Source: an uncultured Bacteroidales bacterium
GTDB lineage: Bacteria; Bacteroidota; Bacteroidia; Bacteroidales; FEN-979
Direction of reading: 5' to 3'
Assembly (NCBI GenBank): GCA_903928285.1
Contig: CAIYQH010000077.1
Location: forward strand, 1 to 21,542
Length of the DNA stretch: 21,542 nt
Shown: one piece after another, positions 17,205-21,542 of the stretch
Layout of the letters: each line of letters opens with the position of its first letter
Position numbering within the stretch: the stretch's first letter is position 1
Made by a program: the position numbers and the translations under genes
Notes under the pieces: model-generated
What the model was told of the DNA's origin: nothing
The model's database searches: none
The model's input: only the letters and a program-made list of their open reading frames with translations

Positions 17205-18035
17205 ATGAGATACGGCCAGCCAAAAATTTCTATTGTTACTGTTGTCCTCAATTCAGCCAGGGAGTTGCAGCAAACCGCCATCAGCGTATCAAACCAGGAT
17301 TATCAGGAGATTGAATGGATCGTTATGGATGGCGGATCTTCCGACGGAACGCTGGAGGTGATCAAAAGCAATCAGGAAAAAATAGCCTTCTGGGTCAGCG
17401 AGGCCGACGGGGGAATCTACGATGCGATGAATAAAGGTCTGATCCTCGCAACTGGAGATTGGGTGAATTTTATGAATGCCGGGGATGTTTTTGCGGCAAA
17501 TAATATTTTAACCTCTGTTTTCAAAAATCCTCGCGGGGATGTCGATGTTGTTTACGGAGACAGTGTTGCAGCCTATCCGGGTTTCAGCGTTTTCAGACCG
17601 GCACTACCGGCAAATCAACTGTGGAAGGGCATGGTCTGCAGCCACCAGAGTGTGTTTTTCAAACGCGGGATCCTTCTGCACCAGGGGTACGATGTATCGT
17701 TCAGGATTGCTGCCGATCATGAACTTCTTTACCGTCTCTATTGCCAGGGATACCGGTTTGTCCAGATTCCGGTCACGGTATCCGTTTGGAAAACGGGAGG
17801 TGTATCAGACCGGAAGCAGGTTCAGTCTGCAAGGGAAAGGACAAGGCTTGTGAAACGCCTGTCACCAATAAAATTAAGACAGCGGTGCTATTTCGGTTTC
17901 CTGGTTATCCTGTCGGCTCTGGTGCAGGCCCTGTATAAAATATTCCCGCAGTGGGTGGTACTGACGGTGGTAAAATGGCAGAACCATTCCCGGATTGTGC
18001 CCGGGGACCCACCTTTAAAAAATGAAACGGTATGA
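17205..18035 (+). CDS. Family GT2 glycosyltransferase, WcaE-like
   Basis: A 276-residue GT-A enzyme. Motifs in order: ISIVTVVLNSARELQQT (8-24), WIVMDGGSSDGTLEVI (38-53) for nucleotide binding, EADGGIYDAMNKG (66-78), and VNFMNAGDVF (87-96), where NAGD stands in the DXD position. The NxGD form and the GIYDAMNKG block resemble WcaE-type transferases of the colanic acid pathway. SHQSVFFKRG and FRIAADHELLYRLY follow, as in that group. Two hydrophobic stretches near the C-terminus (FGFLVILSALVQALY and WVVLTVVKW) suggest membrane association. It starts 15 bp after the GT4 gene and its stop overlaps the next start by 4 bp. The donor sugar cannot be inferred. Confidence 0.9.
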   Translation: MRYGQPKISIVTVVLNSARELQQTAISVSNQDYQEIEWIVMDGGSSDGTLEVIKSNQEKIAFWVSEADGGIYDAMNKGLILATGDWVNFMNAGDVFAANNILTSVFKNPRGDVDVVYGDSVAAYPGFSVFRPALPANQLWKGMVCSHQSVFFKRGILLHQGYDVSFRIAADHELLYRLYCQGYRFVQIPVTVSVWKTGGVSDRKQVQSARERTRLVKRLSPIKLRQRCYFGFLVILSALVQALYKIFPQWVVLTVVKWQNHSRIVPGDPPLKNETV

Positions 18036-19234
18036 CGGTAAGTTTCAGGGTTCAGAGAGTCCTTACGCGTATTTATCTGCGATATATCTCCTGTGTTATT
18101 TACCTGCTGGCCGGCATTTCTTTGTTGTTTCTGAACAAACCCGCGAAGCCCCTGAAAAAACTGCTGATCCTTAAGCCTGATGCCGCCGGCGATTATATCC
18201 TGGTGAGAAATTTCCTGAGGATTTTACGAAACAGTGAAAAATACAGGGACTATCACATCACCTTTTGCGGTAATGCAGTGTACCGGGAGTTGGTTGAACA
18301 ATTCGACGGTGACTGTTTCGATGATCACCTATGGCTCAGGAAAAACAGGATCTACCTTGATATCTTCTATTATATGCGAATTGCGAGGAGCATCGCAGGG
18401 CAGTTTTCGGTGGTCATCCACCCGGTTTTTTCCAGGGAATTTCTCTTTGATTATTTCGCAAAAATTGCCGGGGTTGAGGAACGGATTGGTTTTATGGGCG
18501 ATGCCGTCAATATTAACCCTGTGTATTCAAGATTTGCCTCCAGTTGGTATACACGGCTTATAAACATTGATCATTCGGTTATTTTTGAGGTTGACAGGAA
18601 CAGGATCTTTTTTGAAACCATCCTGGAGAAACCAGCCCCGGTTGTCAAACCTTTTTTTGAGCTGGGTTCCCTTGAAAAAGTTAAACTGATGGATGTCGAT
18701 GGGAAACTTGCGGTGATCTTCCCGGGCGCCCAGTTGTCTTTCAGGAAGTGGCCGGCCTCTAAGTTTGCGGTCATCAGCGATTTTGTCCACAGGGAATACG
18801 GGGTAAAGGTGGTTATTGCAGGTGGACCGGATGATACCGGGATTGCTGCGGAGATTGCCGGCCTTTCAGAGTTCCCGCTGATCAACCTTGCCGGGAAAAC
18901 CAGGTTTCCCCAGCTTATCAGGCTGATCTCTCAATCGTCGCTGCTGGTGACGAATGATACTGTTGCCGTTCATATAGGTGCGGCTCTGAATATCCCGATG
19001 GTGGTGGTTTCGCAGATGAATCACTACGGGCGCTTTGTTCCTTACCCGGTGGCGGCAGGATGCAATATGGCCTGCGTGGTCCCTGGGAATTATGAAAAGA
19101 TGGACCCGGTTGAACTTCACGCCAAGTTTATCAACGGGTCGACTGTTGAAATTGCATCCATCACGACCGCACAGGTAAGCGATGCCATCATAGCCGTCAT
19201 GACTTCAGCGGCGGACAAATCATTCAAAGGATAA
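18032..19234 (+). CDS. Family GT9 (heptosyltransferase-like) glycosyltransferase
   Basis: A 400-residue GT-B enzyme of the ADP-heptose:LPS heptosyltransferase family. KKLLILKPDAAGDYILVRNF (42-61) is the N-terminal signature with Asp50 and the conserved GD. In the C-terminal domain are AVIFPGAQLSFRKWPASKF, GVKVVIAGGPDDTG and LLVTNDTVAVHIGAALNIP; the usual NDTG is NDTV here. HYGRFVPYP near 331 is often seen in GT9 proteins of capsule and O-antigen loci. An N-terminal hydrophobic stretch (about 18-35) would anchor it to the inner membrane, which is unusual for WaaC/WaaF-type enzymes. The ATGA overlap with the GT2 gene suggests coupled translation. A heptose or other sugar donor is possible; the context favours a surface glycan rather than a conserved LPS core. 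Confidence 0.88.
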   Translation: MTVSFRVQRVLTRIYLRYISCVIYLLAGISLLFLNKPAKPLKKLLILKPDAAGDYILVRNFLRILRNSEKYRDYHITFCGNAVYRELVEQFDGDCFDDHLWLRKNRIYLDIFYYMRIARSIAGQFSVVIHPVFSREFLFDYFAKIAGVEERIGFMGDAVNINPVYSRFASSWYTRLINIDHSVIFEVDRNRIFFETILEKPAPVVKPFFELGSLEKVKLMDVDGKLAVIFPGAQLSFRKWPASKFAVISDFVHREYGVKVVIAGGPDDTGIAAEIAGLSEFPLINLAGKTRFPQLIRLISQSSLLVTNDTVAVHIGAALNIPMVVVSQMNHYGRFVPYPVAAGCNMACVVPGNYEKMDPVELHAKFINGSTVEIASITTAQVSDAIIAVMTSAADKSFKG

Positions 19235-19237
19235 AAT

Positions 19238-20041
19238 ATGGCACCTGGATCTGCACGAACGGGCTTCTCCATCGTCACCCCCTCCTTTAACCAGGCTCTT
19301 TTTATCGACCGAACCCTGCAAAGTGTGTTGAGCCAGCAGGCCGACAGGGTTGTTGAATATATTGTCATCGACGGGGGATCGTCGGACGGGACGCTGGAGG
19401 TATTACAGCGCTATGCGGGCAGGATCAGGATGGTGTCGGAGCCCGACAAGGGCATGGCTGACGCCCTGAACAAGGGATTTGCCATGTGCACCGGGGAAAT
19501 CATCGGGTGGCTTAATTCCGATGATCTCTACCTGGCAGGGACCCTGGAAAAGGTAGCCGGCTGGTTTGACTGCCATCCCGAAAGCCTTTGGCTTTACGGT
19601 AACTGCCGTATCATAGATGAACAAGACCGGGAGATCCGGAAATGGATCACGGCTTATAAAAACAGGTCGGCCAGGAACTACAGCTACAACCGCCTGCTGG
19701 TGGAGAATTTCATTTCACAGCCGGCCGTTTTCATCCGGCGCGCGGCACTGGCAAAGGCGGGCCTGCTTGATACAGAACTGCCGACCGCCATGGATTTCGA
19801 CCTTTGGCTGCGGCTTGGCAGGCTGGGAGCCCCCGGCTACATGCGTGAAGACCTTGCCTGTTTCAGGGTGCATAAGGACTCGATCAGTTCAAAAGGGTTC
19901 AGGAAACAATTTGAAGAGCAATACAGGATCCATAAAAGGTATGACCAGTCGAGGTGGCGACTGTTGAGCCATCGAATCAGGAATCGGCTCATTGTGACGG
20001 TCTATTCAGTCATGGATCAAATAAGAGGGAGCAGGAGTTGA
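19238..20041 (+). CDS. Family GT2 glycosyltransferase
   Basis: A 267-residue GT-A enzyme: FSIVTPSFNQALFIDRTLQS opens the fold, YIVIDGGSSDGTLEVL binds nucleotide, EPDKGMADALNKGF follows, and GWLNSDDLY is a clear DXD-type metal motif (NSDD). Later blocks are FISQPAVFIRRAAL and TAMDFDLWLRLGRLG, the latter near the catalytic base region of this group. There is no membrane segment. A good AAAGGAT sequence lies 7-8 bases before the ATG and the previous stop is 3 bases upstream. Its stop TGA overlaps the TTG start of the next gene. It shares the DGGSSDGTLEV block with the GT2 at 17205 but has a different DXD form, so it is not a recent duplicate. Confidence 0.92.
   Translation: MAPGSARTGFSIVTPSFNQALFIDRTLQSVLSQQADRVVEYIVIDGGSSDGTLEVLQRYAGRIRMVSEPDKGMADALNKGFAMCTGEIIGWLNSDDLYLAGTLEKVAGWFDCHPESLWLYGNCRIIDEQDREIRKWITAYKNRSARNYSYNRLLVENFISQPAVFIRRAALAKAGLLDTELPTAMDFDLWLRLGRLGAPGYMREDLACFRVHKDSISSKGFRKQFEEQYRIHKRYDQSRWRLLSHRIRNRLIVTVYSVMDQIRGSRS
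20025..20031 (+). promoter_or_regulatory. Ribosome binding site GAGGGAG that supports a TTG start
   Basis: GAGGGAG ends six bases before the TTG at 20038, a good Shine-Dalgarno match in a window where most genes have none. A second purine run (AGGAG) directly abuts the TTG. It supports starting the methyltransferase at 20038 rather than at the in-frame GTG at 19954. Confidence 0.55.
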
Positions 20042-20802
20042 CAAGTTTCAAATATAAAAGCGACTTTTCGCTGGATGATCCCGGGAGAACGCAAGAACAT
20101 AGGGCAACCATTCAGTCAAAAGTATTTCTCAATAAACTGTATAGGGAATGGTATGAGACATTTGTCCTTGAAAAGTCGCATCTTCCTACTGGCCCGGTCA
20201 TTGAAATCGGATCCGGTGGCGGATTTTTAAAGAAGCTTATTCCTGATATCATTACATCCGACATTCTGCCCCTGCCATCCAATGATATGACATTTTCAGC
20301 ACTGGAGATGCCTTTTCCTGACAGTTCTGTGAGTGGCATATTCATGGTTGATACTTTTCATCATCTGCCGGATGCACGGTTGTTTTTATCAGAAGTCAAC
20401 CGGGTCTTAAAGAAAAGCGGAAAGCTGATTATGATTGAACCGGCGAACAGCCTTTGGGGCCGTTTCATCTTTCAGCGATTCCATCATGAACCATTTGATC
20501 CGGATGGAACCTGGCAAATCCCCGGAGATGGCCCGTTAAGCCAGGCAAACGGATGCCTGCTTTGGATCGTGTTTGAAAGAGATAAGAGGCATTTTACAAG
20601 TGAGTTTCCCGGCCTGGAAGTTGAAATGATCCAATATCATACCCCCTTACGGTATCTCCTGAGCGGGGGAGTCTCTTTCAAACAATTTGTTCCGGATGGC
20701 GCTTTTAACCTGTTCCGCGCTGTTGACAGGATTTTAGCAGCGTTGTCAAAACAGACCTGCATGTTCATGACCCTGAAAATTATAAAAACCAAAGAGGGGT
20801 AG
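20038..20802 (+). CDS. Class I SAM-dependent methyltransferase, TTG start
   Basis: About 254 residues from a TTG at 20038. The frame is open back to a GTG at 19954, but that would overlap the GT2 gene by 88 bp and add a low-complexity head; the TTG has a ribosome binding site and overlaps the GT2 stop as TTGA. Motif I is VIEIGSGGGF (54-63), followed by the acidic strand IITSDI, then a Methyltransf_11-type core with DTFHHLPDARLFLSEVNRVL (105-124) and KLIMIEPANS. The C-terminal third has no recognised motif. It probably methylates a glycan residue or the terminal sugar as the last cytoplasmic step of assembly, being the last + strand gene of the cluster. Confidence 0.85.
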   Translation: MTSFKYKSDFSLDDPGRTQEHRATIQSKVFLNKLYREWYETFVLEKSHLPTGPVIEIGSGGGFLKKLIPDIITSDILPLPSNDMTFSALEMPFPDSSVSGIFMVDTFHHLPDARLFLSEVNRVLKKSGKLIMIEPANSLWGRFIFQRFHHEPFDPDGTWQIPGDGPLSQANGCLLWIVFERDKRHFTSEFPGLEVEMIQYHTPLRYLLSGGVSFKQFVPDGAFNLFRAVDRILAALSKQTCMFMTLKIIKTKEG

Positions 20803-20820
20803 TTTTTTTTCATCCTTTGG
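20789..20820. terminator. Possible weak terminator between convergent genes
   Basis: CCAAAG (20789-20794) and CTTTGG (20815-20820) can pair across the 45-bp convergent gap, but the loop is 20 nt and contains the T-run (eight T), so it is not a classic hairpin-then-T terminator. A CTGC/GCAG mini-stem lies at 20828-20840. Position favours a shared stop for both transcripts; structure is weak. Confidence 0.25.
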
Positions 20821-20847
20821 CGGAAGACTGCAAATAGCAGCAGGTAT

Positions 20848-21542
20848 TCAACCTTCCTTATCCAGTTTTACCGCCGTAATGTAGAGTGAACCTGCGATCT
20901 CTTTCAGGATCGGGATTTTTTCAAGGATTTTGCCTAATCCGTCAACGAAACCTACCGCTTTTGCAGGGATGAGGGGATGAAGAAAATCGAACGGGATGAT
21001 CCTGACGGAGCGGAATCCTGCCCTTTTCATCTCTCGGTTCAGTATAAACCTGAAAAACGCAGTTTCTCCGGGGGAATCGCCCAGCAGGCGTTTGATCACC
21101 GGGATGTTTTTCTGAATAGCGATCTGCGGGTTCATCATATTGGGTTCTACGAACCTGGCCACACCTCCCGGCTTCATTACACGGAAAATTTCACTGAGCG
21201 CATACTTCCATTCCAGGTGATGAAGTACGGAGATGCCGATGACGTAATCGAACGATGCGTCAGGGAAGTTCATGGCATAAGCATTTTCCAGGCAAAACCT
21301 CAGGTTTTCAGCAACGATATTTTTTCGGGCGATTTCCAGCAGATCAGGGGAGATATCGATGGCTGTCACCATAGACCCTGTTTTAATGATCTCCTTTGTA
21401 AAATACCCGGTTCCGCATCCCAGTTCCAGAACGGATGTTCCGGGTGTTAACCCCGGGGTAAGGAGGCCGGTCCTTCTCTGCAGTCTTTTTTGTCCTGCAG
21501 GGGATTCCCAGTTCCAGATTTTCCCCGGATCATTTCCGGCCA
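20848..21542 (-). CDS. Class I SAM-dependent methyltransferase, 5' end cut by the window edge
   Basis: The frame is open from the right edge to a TGA at 20848-20850, giving about 230 visible residues. Motif I, VLELGCGTGYF, is encoded near 21412-21444, upstream of the ATG at 21372, so that ATG is not the real start. It is followed by MVTAIDISPDLLEIAR (motif II), AYAMNFPDASFDYVIGISVLHHL, and FRVMKPGGVARFVEPN, a complete Methyltransf_11-type core. The C-terminal part (NREMKRAGFRSVRIIPF onward) ends with weakly hydrophobic segments. It converges on the cluster and may belong to a neighbouring transcription unit. The substrate is unknown; a sugar, lipid or quinone-like compound would all fit. Confidence 0.88.
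   Translation of the reverse strand, partial: AGNDPGKIWNWESPAGQKRLQRRTGLLTPGLTPGTSVLELGCGTGYFTKEIIKTGSMVTAIDISPDLLEIARKNIVAENLRFCLENAYAMNFPDASFDYVIGISVLHHLEWKYALSEIFRVMKPGGVARFVEPNMMNPQIAIQKNIPVIKRLLGDSPGETAFFRFILNREMKRAGFRSVRIIPFDFLHPLIPAKAVGFVDGLGKILEKIPILKEIAGSLYITAVKLDKEG

Noticed and set aside
19954..20037. GTG at 19954 as start of the last + strand methyltransferase
   Set aside because: It would overlap the GT2 gene by 88 bp and lacks a ribosome binding site, while the TTG at 20038 has a good one.
20977..21450. 157-codon open frame on the + strand
   Set aside because: It is antisense to the methyltransferase that has complete SAM motifs, and its own translation has no family features.
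1..21542. CRISPR array, tRNA or rRNA genes, insertion sequence, phage or toxin-antitoxin genes
   Set aside because: I saw no regularly spaced repeats, no tRNA-like cloverleaf or rRNA sequence in the short gaps, and no transposase, integrase or toxin-like protein.

Overview
The window is a glycan-biosynthesis locus (O-antigen, capsule or exopolysaccharide type). Sixteen intact or partial genes and one interrupted reading frame are supported. Everything from 253 to 20802 is on the + strand; a methyltransferase cut by the right edge runs the other way. The source looks like a Bacteroidota bacterium. The reasons are mostly weak or absent Shine-Dalgarno sequences, a TAnnTTTG-type promoter element ahead of the first gene, moderate GC by eye, and protein families common in polysaccharide loci of that phylum. 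This is an inference and no species is named.

Layout. 253-6369: a 1270-residue fusion protein (WbsX/GH99-like domain, coiled coil, GT2-like domain without catalytic motif, GT4 domain), then a stand-alone WbsX-like protein and a stand-alone GT4. 6404-6778: a reading frame broken by one in-frame TGA, unrecognised. 6784-9267: a polytopic membrane protein and a methyltransferase with a zinc-ribbon-like four-cysteine insert. 9428-13876: an MBOAT O-acyltransferase, a large polytopic protein of unknown function, and a small membrane-anchored protein with SGNH-hydrolase-like motifs; this looks like a glycan O-acylation module. 13922-14734: a CysQ-type 3'(2'),5'-bisphosphate nucleotidase. 14920-20802: a second WbsX-like plus GT4 pair, then GT2, GT9, GT2 and a methyltransferase, many in 4-bp overlaps. 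20848-right edge: a convergent methyltransferase.

How the genes may work together. The GT4, GT2 and GT9 enzymes would build an oligosaccharide on a carrier at the cytoplasmic face of the inner membrane. The methyltransferases could cap or decorate it, and the MBOAT/SGNH pair could acylate it on the periplasmic side. The two polytopic proteins of unknown function could be membrane glycosyltransferases or polymerases. No flippase, ABC exporter, initiating phosphoglycosyl transferase, recognisable Wzy or nucleotide-sugar synthesis gene is seen, so those steps must lie outside the window or be hidden in the unrecognised proteins.

The strongest pattern is that a WbsX/GH99-like domain is coupled to a GT4 domain three times: fused once and as adjacent genes twice. 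All three WbsX-like domains keep a Glu-Trp-Ala-Glu motif matching the GH99 catalytic pair, so their assumed transferase role is open to question.
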